Origin: Bradyrhizobium tropiciagri
GTDB lineage: Bacteria; Pseudomonadota; Alphaproteobacteria; Rhizobiales; Xanthobacteraceae
Length of the DNA stretch: 64,000 nt
NCBI RefSeq assembly: GCF_018130545.1
Contig: NZ_JAFCKF010000002.1
Span: forward strand, 62,001-126,000
Direction: 5' to 3'
Shown in pieces: positions 28,029 through 37,037 of the stretch. The notes under the pieces are model-generated. The model did not search any database, had not been told where the DNA came from, and saw only the letters and a list, made by a program, of their open reading frames with translations. The position numbers were made by a program, and so were the translations under genes. Each line of letters opens with the position of its first letter. Positions within the stretch are counted from its first letter, which is position 1.

Positions 28029-30803
28029 TTATCCTCGTGCCTTGCCGGCGCTCTTCTTCGCGGGCGCTTTCGCGGGTGCCGATGATTTTGAAGGCGACGT
28101 CTTGGCACCGGAAGCGACCGGCGCGCGCGCCTTGCTGGTCGCATCCGCTTTCGGTTTCGCCGCGGCCTTCTTCGACGCAGCCTTCTTGGCGGGCTTGGCC
28201 TCGGCGTCGCCGTCAGCCTTGTCCGACTCGGTCTTGTCCGATTTGGCCTTGGTTGCCTTGGCAGGCTTTGCCGCCTTCTTGGCCTTCTTGCCGCCGCCCT
28301 TGGCTGCGCGCTCGTCGATCAGCGCGATCGCTTCCGCGAGCGTGACCTCGTCGGGTGTGCGGTCGCTCGGGATCGTCGCGTTGACGCCGCCGGCCGCGAC
28401 ATAGGCGCCGTAGCGGCCGTTCTTGAGCGCGACCGCGCCGAGCGTCGGGTGATCGCCGAGCGGCTTGCCCGGATCGGCGCCGAAGCGGCGGCCGCTCGGG
28501 CCCTTCGCGATCTTCTCCGCAATCAGCGTGACCGCGCGGTTCAGGCCGATGTCGAAGACCTCGTCGCCGGCCTCGAGGCTGGCATAGGTCTTCTCGTGCT
28601 TCACGAACGGCCCGAACCGGCCGAGGCCGGCCACGATCGGCTCTCCCGTCTCCGGATGCTTGCCGATCTCGCGCGGCAGCGACAACAGCTTCAGCGCCAG
28701 TTCGAGGTCCACATCGCCAGGCGAGGTGCCCTTCGGAATCCCCGCGCGCTTCGGCTTCTCGCCTTCGGCGTAATCCTTCTGCTCGCCGAGCTGGATGTAG
28801 GGGCCGAACCGGCCGGCCTTCACGGTGACGTCGAACCCGGTGTCGGGATCGGTGCCGAGCACGCGATCGGCGCTCTCGGCGCTGTCGGCCGCGAGCGGGC
28901 GGGTGTAACGGCATTCCGGATAGTTCGAGCAGCCGACGAACGCGCCGAACTTGCCGGCCTTCAGATTGAGCTTGCCGGTGCCACAGGTCGGGCATTGTCT
29001 GACGTCGCCGCCATCCGCGCGCGGCGGATAGATGTGCGGGCCGAGCATCTCGTCGAGCGCATCGAGCACCTCGGCGACGCGCAGATCCTTGATGTCGTTG
29101 ACCGCGCCGATGAAGCCGGTCCAGAAATCCTTCAGCACCTGCTGCCAGGCGATCTCGTTGTTGGAGACGCGGTCGAGCTGCTCCTCGAGATCGGCCGTGA
29201 AGTCGTATTCGACATAGCGCGAGAAGAAGTTCTCCAGGAACGCGACCACGACGCGGCCCTTGTCCTCGCCGTGCAGCCGCTTCTTCTCCAGCTTGACGTA
29301 GCCGCGGTCCTTCAAGACCTGCAGGATCGAGGCGTAGGTCGAGGGACGGCCGATGCCGAGCTCTTCCATCCGCTTCACCAGCGAGGCTTCCGAGAAGCGC
29401 GGCGGCGGCTCGGTGAAATGCTGGGTGACGGCGAGGCTCTGGCGCTTCACGGCCTCGCCCTGGCTCATCGCGGGCAGGCGGCGCGAATCCTCGTCCTCCT
29501 CATCGTCGCGGCTTTCCTGGTAGAGCGCGAGGAAGCCGTCGAACTTGATGACCTGGCCGGAGGCGCGCAGCTCCAGCACGCGGGCGCCGGCCTTGGCCTC
29601 GATGTCGACGGTGGTGCGCTCGAGCTCGGCCGACTCCATCTGGCTCGCAATGGTGCGCTTCCAGATCAGTTCATAGAGCCGTGCCTGATCGGCATCGAGC
29701 CGGCGGCCGATCGTGGCCGGGCGGCGCGACAAATCGGTCGGGCGGATCGCTTCGTGGGCTTCCTGCGCGTTCTTGGCCTTGGCCTGGTACTGGCGCGGCG
29801 CGTCCGGCACGTAGGCGTTGCCGTAATCCTCGCCGATCACCTTGCGCGCCTGGGTGATTGCCTCGGGGGCGATCTGCACGCCGTCGGTTCGCATATAGGT
29901 GATCAGACCGGTGGTCTCGCCGCCGATGTCGATGCCTTCATACAGCCGCTGCGCGATGCGCATGGTGTGCGCCGGCGCGAAGCCGAGCTTGCGGCTGGCT
30001 TCCTGCTGCAGCGTCGAGGTGGTGAAGGGCGCCTGCGGATTGCGACGCGCCGGCTTGGCCTCGACGGTCGCGACCTTGAACAGCGCGGCCTCGATCGCCT
30101 TCTTGAGGTCCTCGGCTTCCGCGCCGGAGCCGATGTCGAGCCGCGCGATCTTCTTGCCGTCGGCGCCGACCAGCCGGGCCTCGAAGGCTTCGCCGCGCGG
30201 CGTCAGCAGCGTCGCGACCAGCGACCAGTACTCCCTCGGAACGAACTTCTCGATCTCGAGCTCGCGGTCGCAGACCAGCCGCAGCGCGACCGACTGCACA
30301 CGGCCCGCCGAGCGGGCGCCGGGCAGCTTGCGCCACAGCACGGGGGAGAGCGTGAAGCCGACCAGATAATCCAGCGCGCGGCGCGCCATATAGGCGTCGA
30401 CCAGCGCGCCGTCGATCTGGCGTGGCGCCTTCATGGCCTCGGAGACGGCCTGCTTGGTGATGGCGTTGAACACCACGCGCTCGACCTTCTGGTCCTTCAG
30501 CGCGCGCTTCTCCTTCATCACCTCCAGCACGTGCCAGGAGATCGCCTCGCCCTCGCGATCGGGGTCGGTTGCGAGGATCAGGCGGTCGGCGCCCTTCAGC
30601 GCCTTGGCGATGTCGTTGAGCCGGCTCGCGGCCTTGGCATCGACCTCCCAGATCATCTGGAAATTGGCATCCGGATCGACGGAACCATTCTTGGCCGGGA
30701 GGTCGCGAACATGGCCGAACGACGCCAGGACCTCGTAGGAGGAGCCCAGATATTTGTTGATCGTCTTGGCCTTGGCCGGCGACTCCACAATGACGATATT
30801 CAT
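28029..30803 (-). CDS. topA: DNA topoisomerase I
   Basis: The protein has 924 residues. It has the Toprim domain (MNIVIVESPAKAKTINKYLG...ATDPDREGEAI), the active-site Tyr303 in GLITYMRTDGV, one four-cysteine zinc finger (CPTCGTGKLN...CSNYPECRYT), further topo-C repeat regions, and an Ala/Lys/Ser-rich C-terminal tail of about 90 residues. It relaxes negative supercoils. It stands at the head of a leftward unit topA-rnr-DUF983. In many relatives dprA lies directly upstream; here about 3.7 kb of other genes separate them. Confidence 0.96.
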   Translation of the reverse strand: MNIVIVESPAKAKTINKYLGSSYEVLASFGHVRDLPAKNGSVDPDANFQMIWEVDAKAASRLNDIAKALKGADRLILATDPDREGEAISWHVLEVMKEKRALKDQKVERVVFNAITKQAVSEAMKAPRQIDGALVDAYMARRALDYLVGFTLSPVLWRKLPGARSAGRVQSVALRLVCDRELEIEKFVPREYWSLVATLLTPRGEAFEARLVGADGKKIARLDIGSGAEAEDLKKAIEAALFKVATVEAKPARRNPQAPFTTSTLQQEASRKLGFAPAHTMRIAQRLYEGIDIGGETTGLITYMRTDGVQIAPEAITQARKVIGEDYGNAYVPDAPRQYQAKAKNAQEAHEAIRPTDLSRRPATIGRRLDADQARLYELIWKRTIASQMESAELERTTVDIEAKAGARVLELRASGQVIKFDGFLALYQESRDDEEDEDSRRLPAMSQGEAVKRQSLAVTQHFTEPPPRFSEASLVKRMEELGIGRPSTYASILQVLKDRGYVKLEKKRLHGEDKGRVVVAFLENFFSRYVEYDFTADLEEQLDRVSNNEIAWQQVLKDFWTGFIGAVNDIKDLRVAEVLDALDEMLGPHIYPPRADGGDVRQCPTCGTGKLNLKAGKFGAFVGCSNYPECRYTRPLAADSAESADRVLGTDPDTGFDVTVKAGRFGPYIQLGEQKDYAEGEKPKRAGIPKGTSPGDVDLELALKLLSLPREIGKHPETGEPIVAGLGRFGPFVKHEKTYASLEAGDEVFDIGLNRAVTLIAEKIAKGPSGRRFGADPGKPLGDHPTLGAVALKNGRYGAYVAAGGVNATIPSDRTPDEVTLAEAIALIDERAAKGGGKKAKKAAKPAKATKAKSDKTESDKADGDAEAKPAKKAASKKAAAKPKADATSKARAPVASGAKTSPSKSSAPAKAPAKKSAGKARG

Positions 30804-31032
30804 GTCATTCCAATAGCTTACGGGAAAACTTGAAGGCGGTTTCCGCTAGACTCGCGACCCGCCGTGTCGGGGCGAACATGGGTGCTGGGGCGGTCGGTGT
30901 CAAATCGCCAGATATTGAAGGGAGAGTCCAAACTGTGGAATTTCTATCCCAAGGGTTGAAAAATGCGTCCTAGAGTTGCGTCCGGAAAGGGCGTATCTCT
31001 TTATATATGGGGTGGGAATCGGATTAGGCCTT

Positions 31033-31272
31033 TTGAGCAGGACAGGGGGCGGCGGGAACCGCAAGGCGTCCGGGCGGGGGCGACCGGCGCGTGACGAGAC
31101 CGGCGGGGCGGGCGGCCCGGATGACGCCCTGATCCTGATCGCGGCCGCCGCGACCGAACTCGCCAAACTCGCCCAGCGCCACAAATTTGAGGTTCTCGAC
31201 CATCTGCTCGCGATGGCCACCCTGGAAGCCGACGAGCAGCTGCGGCTCCGTAGCCGGCGGAAGCTGTCGTGA
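31033..31272 (+). CDS. small hypothetical protein, helical C-terminus
   Basis: This is a candidate gene for about 79 residues, divergent from topA. The N-terminal part is a Gly/Arg-rich low-complexity stretch. The C-terminal 50 residues form a clean helix-compatible segment (ALILIAAAATELAKLAQRHK, then FEVLDHLLAMATLEADEQLR). The start is uncertain: TTG codons at 30976 and 31033 and a GTG at 31012 are all possible and none has a good ribosome site. No family was recognised. It could be non-coding, but the C-terminal half reads like a real protein. Confidence 0.45.
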   Translation: MSRTGGGGNRKASGRGRPARDETGGAGGPDDALILIAAAATELAKLAQRHKFEVLDHLLAMATLEADEQLRLRSRRKLS

Positions 31273-31321
31273 GGGCACTGCGGGATGACAGGGCCGGCGT
31301 TGGGGCGCGGCTATCTCCGTT

Positions 31322-31445
31322 GGTCGTCCTGGCGAAAGCCAGGACCCATAACCACCGCATCCGGTGATGAATGGGATGGTGGCCCCAGCGGCGCGCCCCA
31401 ATTGAGGCTTGGGGCAATGGGTCCTGGCTTTCGCCAGGACGACGA
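31322..31445. repeat. extragenic palindromic repeat (REP-like), copy 5
   Basis: GGTCGTCCTGGCGAAAGCCA and TGGCTTTCGCCAGGACGACG are inverted ends, and each end is also a small hairpin. The sub-type (CCTGGCGAAAGCCAGGACCC) shares its ends with copy 3. It lies between the small hypothetical gene and a convergent HxlR gene. Confidence 0.78.
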
Positions 31446-31527
31446 TGGGGATGGTTCTCGATTCCACTGCCACACGACCGGTGTCATCACCCGCGAAAGC
31501 AGCGGATGATGCTGCGCTCCGCCCGTC

Positions 31528-32004
31528 CTACGCAGTCGCGAGGCGCCGCGCGCGCTTTGCAGGCCGCAGTTTCAGTGTCGTGTCCGTCGCGCTCAGCACG
31601 CGTCCGTCCTGCGACAGCAGCGCGAGCTTCTTCACCGGTTTGCCCTTGGCGCGGTCGACCATGATGGTCGCGATCTCGTCCGGATGCTCGTCGAACTCCT
31701 CGGTCCATTGTCGGAGCGCAACCAGGATCGGGAAGATGCCGTGGCCTTTCGGCGTCAGCACATATTCCTGATAGGCGCTGCCGTCGGAGGCGGGGACCGT
31801 CTTGAGGATGCCGCGTTCGACCAGCGTGCGCAGCCGCGTCGTGAGGATGTTCTTCGCCAGCCCGAGGCTCGCCTGGAATTCGCCGAAGCGGCGGCGGCCG
31901 AGGCTGGCGTCGCGGATGATCAGGAGCGACCACCAGTCGCCGAACACATCGAGCGCGCGCGCCACCGGGCAGCTGTCGCCTGCAAGGCTGGTTCTCTTCA
32001 CCAC
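31528..32004 (-). CDS. HxlR-family transcriptional regulator (1)
   Basis: The protein has 158 residues. The HxlR domain covers 11-100: SCPVARALDVFGDWWSLLIIRD with the N-terminal redox-type cysteine (Cys12), then the winged helix FGEFQASLGLAKNILTTRLRTLVERGIL. About 50 residues follow that look like the PF extension seen in longer HxlR proteins. The start is one of two adjacent GTG codons after GGAG. It is divergent from an SDR gene, and a 56-base concentric dyad fills the gap, so it very likely controls both genes. Confidence 0.9.
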   Translation of the reverse strand: MVKRTSLAGDSCPVARALDVFGDWWSLLIIRDASLGRRRFGEFQASLGLAKNILTTRLRTLVERGILKTVPASDGSAYQEYVLTPKGHGIFPILVALRQWTEEFDEHPDEIATIMVDRAKGKPVKKLALLSQDGRVLSATDTTLKLRPAKRARRLATA

Positions 32005-32040
32005 GTGTCTCCGGGAATTGGGCTCATCACGGCCTTGTGT

Positions 32041-32096
32041 GGTTGCAATATTAAACCGAATGCCCTAGCTAGGCAACGAAGTTTAATAATGCAACC
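32041..32096. promoter_or_regulatory. concentric dyad, probable HxlR operator
   Basis: The outer arms are GGTTGCAATATTAAAC (32041-32056) and GTTTAATAATGCAACC (32081-32096), inverted with one mismatch in 16. At exactly the same centre lies a perfect inner palindrome CCTAGCTAGG (32064-32073). The element fills the gap between the divergent HxlR and SDR starts and is AT-rich at the arms, so it probably overlaps both promoters. Confidence 0.8.
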
Positions 32097-32110
32097 AATT
32101 GGAGGCGGAC

Positions 32111-32884
32111 ATGAGATTGGCAAACAAGACGGCGTTGATCACGGGCGGCAACAGCGGCATCGGTCTTGCGACGGCAAAGCTGTTCGTGGCGGAGGGCGCC
32201 AAGGTCGTCATCACCGGACGCAACAAGGAGACGCTTGCGGCGGCGGCCAAGGAGCTTGGACCGAACGCGCTCGCCGTGGTGGCCGATGCCACCGACATCG
32301 CTGCGTTGGAAGCCGCGGTGAAGCAAGGCGCCGAGAAGTTCGGCAAATACGACGTGCTGTTCGCCAATGCCGGCATTCCCGGTCAGACGCCGGTTGGCGG
32401 CACCACGCTCGCTGCGTTCGAAAATGTGATCCGCACCAATCTCACCGGCGTGTTCTTCACCGTGCAGGCGGTCGCGCCCTATCTCAACGACGGCGCATCG
32501 ATCATCCTCAACGGCTCGGTGATTTCGGTGCTCGGCAATCCCGGCTACTCGGCCTATGCGGCGAGCAAGGCCGGCGTGCGTGCGATGGCACGCGTGATGG
32601 CATCAGAGCTGTCGCCGCGTAACATCCGCGTCAACGTGGTGGCGCCGGGCGCCGTGCGTACGCCGATCTGGGGTGCTGCGATCGCAACGCCTGAGGCCGA
32701 GAAGGTCTTCGAGGCTCGGATCGGCAAGACCACGCCGCTCGGCCGCATCGGCGAGCCTGATCATATCTCGAAGACGGTGCTGTTCCTGGCGTCCGACGAT
32801 GCTGCCCATGTGCAGGGGCAGGAGCTGTTCATCGATGGCGGCGCAACTGCATCGCCTGCCGGCGCGCCGATCTATCGCGGATAA
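32111..32884 (+). CDS. short-chain dehydrogenase/reductase (SDR)
   Basis: The protein has 257 residues and is a classical SDR. It has the cofactor glycine motif TGGNSGIG (about 12-19), NAG (about 89), the catalytic Ser in LNGSV, the YxxxK pair in YSAYAASKAG, and a C-terminal DGG. The residue after the second beta-strand (TGRNKE with Arg) suggests NADP(H). The substrate is unknown. GGAGGCGG precedes the ATG at 32111. It is divergent from HxlR (1), which probably senses a reactive compound that this enzyme reduces. Confidence 0.92.
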   Translation: MRLANKTALITGGNSGIGLATAKLFVAEGAKVVITGRNKETLAAAAKELGPNALAVVADATDIAALEAAVKQGAEKFGKYDVLFANAGIPGQTPVGGTTLAAFENVIRTNLTGVFFTVQAVAPYLNDGASIILNGSVISVLGNPGYSAYAASKAGVRAMARVMASELSPRNIRVNVVAPGAVRTPIWGAAIATPEAEKVFEARIGKTTPLGRIGEPDHISKTVLFLASDDAAHVQGQELFIDGGATASPAGAPIYRG

Positions 32885-32909
32885 AGTTTGTTTCTCATTG
32901 TAAGAAGCT

Positions 32910-32943
32910 GCCGGTGTGAAACCGATCACACCGGCCGTTTTCG
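32910..32943 (+). terminator. Rho-independent terminator of the SDR gene
   Basis: GCCGGTGTG (32910-32918) pairs perfectly with CACACCGGC (32927-32935) and is followed by CGTTTTCG. It lies 25 bases after the SDR stop codon. Confidence 0.85.
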
Positions 32944-33044
32944 TCTGCGACTATCATCGTGCGTATTGAACCTTTGTCGTACTGCCCGGACTCCTGAATG
33001 GGCGGGGAATTTTTTTCACCACGGAATCATTTTGGAGTTCCTTC

Positions 33045-33215
33045 ATGCCGAAAGCAGCAGCCCGCATTTCGACGTCGATCCCTGTTTCGTCCGCGTCCCA
33101 GAGTGCAGACAATTCAGACTCGGCACAGCTTGTGACCGTCGCGCTGTTCTCCGGCATCGGTTTGTTGATTTCGCTCGTCGCCGTGATCTGCGGCGTTCAA
33201 GGCGTCTGGTTCTGA
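33045..33215 (+). CDS. 56-residue single-span membrane protein
   Basis: This is a complete small gene with GGAG 8 bases before the ATG. The first 28 residues are polar and Ser/Ala-rich; the last 28 form one hydrophobic helix (LVTVALFSGIGLLISLVAVI, then CGVQGVWF). No family was recognised. It lies after the SDR terminator and before the convergent azoreductase gene, so it has its own promoter. Codon use looks like a real gene of this genome. Confidence 0.65.
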   Translation: MPKAAARISTSIPVSSASQSADNSDSAQLVTVALFSGIGLLISLVAVICGVQGVWF

Positions 33216-33272
33216 GTTCCATCAACTGAATGGCCTGCCGCCGCCAGGGGCGGCGGCAGGTGCTCGATCACA

Positions 33273-33881
33273 TCAGGCCGCGTTCAGGCTGCCGGCGGCC
33301 TGCAGCGCGCCTGCAACCGCCTTTTCGCGATGCTCGGGACCGACCTGGACGCCATCGGCCGGGATGAACTCAACGTTCCTGACGCCGATGAAGCCGAACA
33401 CGCCGCGCAGATAGGTCTCGAGATGTTCGAGCGCGGCCATCGGCGTATCGGCGCCGTAATAGCCGCCGCGCGAGATGGCGATGATGACGCGCTTGTTGCC
33501 GGCCAGTCCCTCGACGCCGCCAGCGCCGTATTTGAAGGTCTTGCCTGCGACCATGATGCGATCGATCCAGGCCTTGAGCTGGGAGGGAACGGTGAAATTG
33601 TACATGGGAGCGCCGATCACGACGATGTCGGCGGCAAGGAACTCGTCCAGCACTGCCTGGCCGGCGGCGACGTCGTCGCGCACCGACGGGTCCGGGGCCG
33701 CGCCCTGGCCGGCGGCAAGGTGCAGGCCGGAGAGGTGGGCGAGCGGGGTCTGGGTGAGGTCGCGATAGCTCACGACGAGGCCGGGATTGGCCTGGCGCAG
33801 CCGCTCGACGGCGGCGGCGGAGACCTGGCGGCTGACGGAGTGGGGGCCGAGGACCGAGGAATCGATGTGCAGAAGCTTCAT
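33273..33881 (-). CDS. azoR: FMN-dependent NADH:quinone / azo oxidoreductase (AzoR family)
   Basis: The protein has 202 residues with a flavodoxin-like fold. It has the [21 protein letters not shown] phosphate loop, [18 protein letters not shown] and ISRGGYYG, the family's FMN-contacting blocks. AzoR enzymes reduce quinones and azo compounds by two electrons and protect against thiol-reactive electrophiles. The start is the ATG at 33881; a GTG at 33893 is possible. It is divergent from a second HxlR gene, a common regulator-oxidoreductase pair. Confidence 0.92.
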   Translation of the reverse strand: MKLLHIDSSVLGPHSVSRQVSAAAVERLRQANPGLVVSYRDLTQTPLAHLSGLHLAAGQGAAPDPSVRDDVAAGQAVLDEFLAADIVVIGAPMYNFTVPSQLKAWIDRIMVAGKTFKYGAGGVEGLAGNKRVIIAISRGGYYGADTPMAALEHLETYLRGVFGFIGVRNVEFIPADGVQVGPEHREKAVAGALQAAGSLNAA

Positions 33882-33980
33882 GGCAGAGGTCACCTTTGGT
33901 ATAGGTTTGTAACTGGCGCTATATGAGTGACCGCCCTAAATCTTCGCAAGAACGCACATTTTTGAAACCCGAGCACACCG

Positions 33981-34382
33981 ATGAGACCCGAGAACATTGA
34001 TGTAACCGGCCCGTCGCCGCGGCCCAGTCCCGACCACAGCGATTGCCGCGCGGTCGCCTCCGTGTTGTCGCGGGTCGGCGACAAATGGAGCGTGTTCGTG
34101 ATCATGATGCTGATCGACGGACCGAAGCGCTTCAATGAATTGAAGCGCATGATCAACGGTATCTCGCAGCGGATGCTGACGCTCACGTTGCGCGGCCTGG
34201 AACGCGACGGGCTGGTGACGCGCACGGTGTTTCCGACCATTCCGCCGCGGGTCGACTACGAGCTGACCGACCTCGGCCGCGGGCTGGCGGAGCCGGTGAA
34301 GGCGCTCGGCCAGTGGGCGTTCACCCATCTTCCGGAGATCGAGGGCGCGCGACAGGATTTTGATACGCGGAATGCGGAGTGA
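33981..34382 (+). CDS. HxlR-family transcriptional regulator (2)
   Basis: The protein has 133 residues. SDCRAVASVLSRVGDKWSVF contains the conserved N-terminal Cys22 used by thiol-sensing HxlR proteins such as YodB. The winged helix follows (FNELKRMINGISQRMLTLTLRGLERDGLV). It is divergent from azoR across a 99-base AT-richer gap, so it probably represses azoR and itself until oxidised. I did not find a clear palindrome in that gap. Confidence 0.9.
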   Translation: MRPENIDVTGPSPRPSPDHSDCRAVASVLSRVGDKWSVFVIMMLIDGPKRFNELKRMINGISQRMLTLTLRGLERDGLVTRTVFPTIPPRVDYELTDLGRGLAEPVKALGQWAFTHLPEIEGARQDFDTRNAE

Positions 34383-34411
34383 TGGTTATCCGTCATCAGC
34401 GCATTGTTGGA

Positions 34412-34519
34412 CCGTCAGCCTGAGGAGTCTGCATAGCAGACGTCTCGAAGGGTGCACGGCCCGGCTGGTGGCCGCCGACCCTTCGAGACGGCCGCGTCGC
34501 GGCCTCCTCAGGGTGACGG
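34412..34519. repeat. extragenic palindromic repeat, copy 6 (a second family)
   Basis: The ends are CCGTCAGCCTGAGGAGTCTG and GCGGCCTCCTCAGGGTGACGG. An inner inverted pair CGTCTCGAAGGGT / ACCCTTCGAGACG is present. This CCTGAGGAG / TCTCGAAGGG type is a separate intergenic repeat family from copies 1-5. It lies between convergent genes. Confidence 0.75.
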
Positions 34520-34552
34520 GGAACGATTGGCGCTAGCGGATTGCGCGATTGA

Positions 34553-35668
34553 TTAAATCATCGACACCAATCCGCCGCCGTGACGCTCGAGCTTGCCGGC
34601 GAGTTCGAGCTCGAGCAGCACCGCGCGGACGACGGCGGGTGAGACCTCGGCCATCCGGATCAGATCGTCGAGGCTGATCGGGCTCGGTCCGAGCAGATTG
34701 ACGATGCGGGCACGATCGGAGGCATCGGTTGCAAAGTCCAGCGGATCGTCGTCCTCGCGCACAGACAGCATCACGGGTCGCTCCATGATCGGCGTGACCG
34801 CGTTGATGACGTCGGCGGCTTCGGTGACCAGCGTGGCGCCTTGCTTGATCAAATCATTGGCGCCGGCTGCGCGCGGGTCGATCGGCGAGCCCGGCACCGC
34901 GAACACCTCGCGGCCCTGTTCGGCTGCCATCCGCGCCGTGATCAGCGAGCCCGAGCGATGCGCGGCCTCCACCACGACGACGCCGAGCGACGCGCCCGAG
35001 ATCAGCCGGTTGCGGCGAGGGAAGTCGCGTGCCCGCGGCACATGGCCGAGCGGCATCTCCGAGATCGCAGCACCCTGTTCGAGCAGGGCGGCGAGCAGAT
35101 CCTCGTGCTCCGGCGGGTAGATCCTGTCGTGGCCGCCGGCGAGCACCGCGACCGTGCCGCTGGCAACGGTGGCACGATGCGCGGCCTGGTCGATGCCGCG
35201 GGCGAGGCCCGAGATCACGACGAACCCGGCATCGCCGAGATCGCGCGCCAGCTGGCCGGCAAATTTCAGTCCCGCCCCGGAGGCATTGCGCGAGCCGACG
35301 ATCGCGATCATCGGCCGCATCAAGGTGTCGCGCGCGCCGCGCACCGCAAGTAGCGGCGGCGCATCGTCGATGGTGGCAAGCCGCGCGGGATAATGTGCCT
35401 CTTCCGGCGCGACGAGGTCGATGCCGAACCTGCGGCAGGCCGCGAGCTCGGCTGTGGCGTCGGCCTCGCTGCAGACCCGCTGGGGACCCGATGCGCCGCC
35501 GCGGCGCGCGAGATCCGGCAGACGCTCCAGCGCCTGCGCGGCGTCGCCAAAATGGCGGAGCAGCGATGCAAAGGTGCGCGGGCCGACATTGTCGGAGCGG
35601 ATCAACCGCAGGCGGTTGAGCCGTTCGGCGTCGGTGAGTTTTGTCGGGCTGGGCGGGCGGTCATGCAT
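34553..35668 (-). CDS. dprA: DNA-processing protein A
   Basis: The protein has 371 residues. It has the Rossmann core motifs [68 protein letters not shown] and [26 protein letters not shown]-terminal winged-helix of the DprA type (about 310-370) is present. It loads RecA on incoming single-stranded DNA during transformation. The ATG at 35668 was preferred to a TTG at 35689, which lacks a usable ribosome site. In relatives it commonly neighbours plsY and topA; here a malonamidase gene and the HxlR modules intervene. Confidence 0.93.
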   Translation of the reverse strand: MHDRPPSPTKLTDAERLNRLRLIRSDNVGPRTFASLLRHFGDAAQALERLPDLARRGGASGPQRVCSEADATAELAACRRFGIDLVAPEEAHYPARLATIDDAPPLLAVRGARDTLMRPMIAIVGSRNASGAGLKFAGQLARDLGDAGFVVISGLARGIDQAAHRATVASGTVAVLAGGHDRIYPPEHEDLLAALLEQGAAISEMPLGHVPRARDFPRRNRLISGASLGVVVVEAAHRSGSLITARMAAEQGREVFAVPGSPIDPRAAGANDLIKQGATLVTEAADVINAVTPIMERPVMLSVREDDDPLDFATDASDRARIVNLLGPSPISLDDLIRMAEVSPAVVRAVLLELELAGKLERHGGGLVSMI

Positions 35669-35793
35669 GCGGGGCGCAGCTTCGCCCAACCTGAGATTGT
35701 GATCAACTGCGACATTGGCGCTACCGCGCGCAACGCGCTAAAAGCGCTTGCCAAGAAGCCGTCAAAAACCGTCAAGAAACAGGAAGTCCGCCG

Positions 35794-37032
35794 ATGATTT
35801 CGCTTGCCGATCTCCAACGCCGCATCGCCTCTCGCGAATTGTCCGCTGATGCCGCCATCGCGCAAGCGCAGGACGCCATCGCAGCGCAAGAAAAAACCAT
35901 CGGCGCCTTCGTCCGGCTCGATGAGAAGGCCCGAGCGCAAACGGCCGGGCCGCTGCGCGGCATTGCGGTCGGGATCAAGGACATCATCGACACCGCCGAT
36001 TTCCCGACCGAGATGGGTGCTGCGATCTATCGCGGCCATCAGCCGCGCGCCGATGCGCCTGTCGTGATGGCGCTGAAGCAGGCCGGCGCGACCATCATCG
36101 GCAAGACCACGACGACGGCGTTCGCAGCGAACGATCCGACGCCGACGGTCAATCCGCACAATCACGCACACACGCCGGGCGGGTCGTCGTCGGGCTCGGC
36201 CGCAGCTGTTGCCGCCGGGATGATCCCGCTGGCGCTGGGCACGCAGACCGGCGGCTCGGTGATCCGGCCGGCCTCGTTCTGCGGCGTCGCCGCGATCAAG
36301 CCGAGCTACCGGCTGCTGCCGACCGTCGGCGTGAAGTGCTTCTCCTGGACGCTCGATACCGTCGGGCTGTTCGGCGCCGGCGTGCGTGACGTCGCGCTGG
36401 GGCTGGCCGCGATGACCAGGCGGCCCGAGCTGGTGGTGCCGTCGCAGCTCGCTGCGCCACGCATCGGCGTGGTGACGCAGGCCTTCGCCGGCGCGCCTGA
36501 TCCGTCCGGAGCGGAGGCGGTGCAGACAGCCGCGCGCGCTGCCGAGCAAGCGGGCGCTGTCGTGCGCGAGCTCGCCATGCCCGAGATTATCGCCGAGGCG
36601 TGGCGGATCCATCCGGTGGTCCAGGAGTTCGAGGCGCACCAGTCATTCGCCTGGGAGTACGGCCAGAACTACGATGCGATGCCGCCGCTGCTGCGTGGCC
36701 GGCTCGACGAGAGCAAGGGCGGCACGCCGGCCGAATATGATGCGGCAATGGACGTCACGCTGCACGCGCGGCAGGCACTCGCCGCTGTTCTCAGCGAGGT
36801 CGACGTGCTGCTGACGCTGTCGGCGCCGGGCGCCGCACCTGAGGGTTTATCGTCGACCGGCGACCCTCGTTACAACCGGCTCTGGACCTTGATGGGCGTG
36901 CCCTGCGTCAACGTGCCGACGCTGACCGCCGAAGGCGGTTTGCCGATTGGTGTCACCGTGGTCGCGGGCTTTGGCGATGATGCGAAGGCGCTGGCGGCGG
37001 CGAGTTTTGTCGAGGGAGCGCTGAGGGGTTAA
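35794..37032 (+). CDS. malonamidase E2-type amidase
   Basis: The protein has 412 residues and belongs to the amidase-signature family. It resembles malonamidase E2 of Bradyrhizobium japonicum from the first residues (MISLADLQRRI) onward. The catalytic triad falls at the same numbers as in that enzyme: Lys62 (GIAVGIKDIIDTA), cis-Ser131 (PGGSSSGSAAAVAAG) and Ser155 (QTGGSVIRPA). The enzyme hydrolyses malonamate to malonate and ammonia. AGGAAG precedes the ATG. It is on the opposite strand to its dprA and plsY neighbours, which marks it as an insertion in the backbone. Confidence 0.93.
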   Translation: MISLADLQRRIASRELSADAAIAQAQDAIAAQEKTIGAFVRLDEKARAQTAGPLRGIAVGIKDIIDTADFPTEMGAAIYRGHQPRADAPVVMALKQAGATIIGKTTTTAFAANDPTPTVNPHNHAHTPGGSSSGSAAAVAAGMIPLALGTQTGGSVIRPASFCGVAAIKPSYRLLPTVGVKCFSWTLDTVGLFGAGVRDVALGLAAMTRRPELVVPSQLAAPRIGVVTQAFAGAPDPSGAEAVQTAARAAEQAGAVVRELAMPEIIAEAWRIHPVVQEFEAHQSFAWEYGQNYDAMPPLLRGRLDESKGGTPAEYDAAMDVTLHARQALAAVLSEVDVLLTLSAPGAAPEGLSSTGDPRYNRLWTLMGVPCVNVPTLTAEGGLPIGVTVVAGFGDDAKALAAASFVEGALRG

Positions 37033-37037
37033 GTCCT

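Noticed and set aside
28449-30833. Very long open frame antisense to topA (about 790 codons)
   Set aside because: The opposite strand of GC-rich genes often lacks stop codons. Its protein has repetitive Ala/Gly/Arg/Asp-rich composition and no family motif, while topA on the other strand is complete.
33882-33980. Operator palindrome for the second HxlR gene
   Set aside because: The gap is AT-richer with partial TATA-like repeats, but no dyad clear enough to report.
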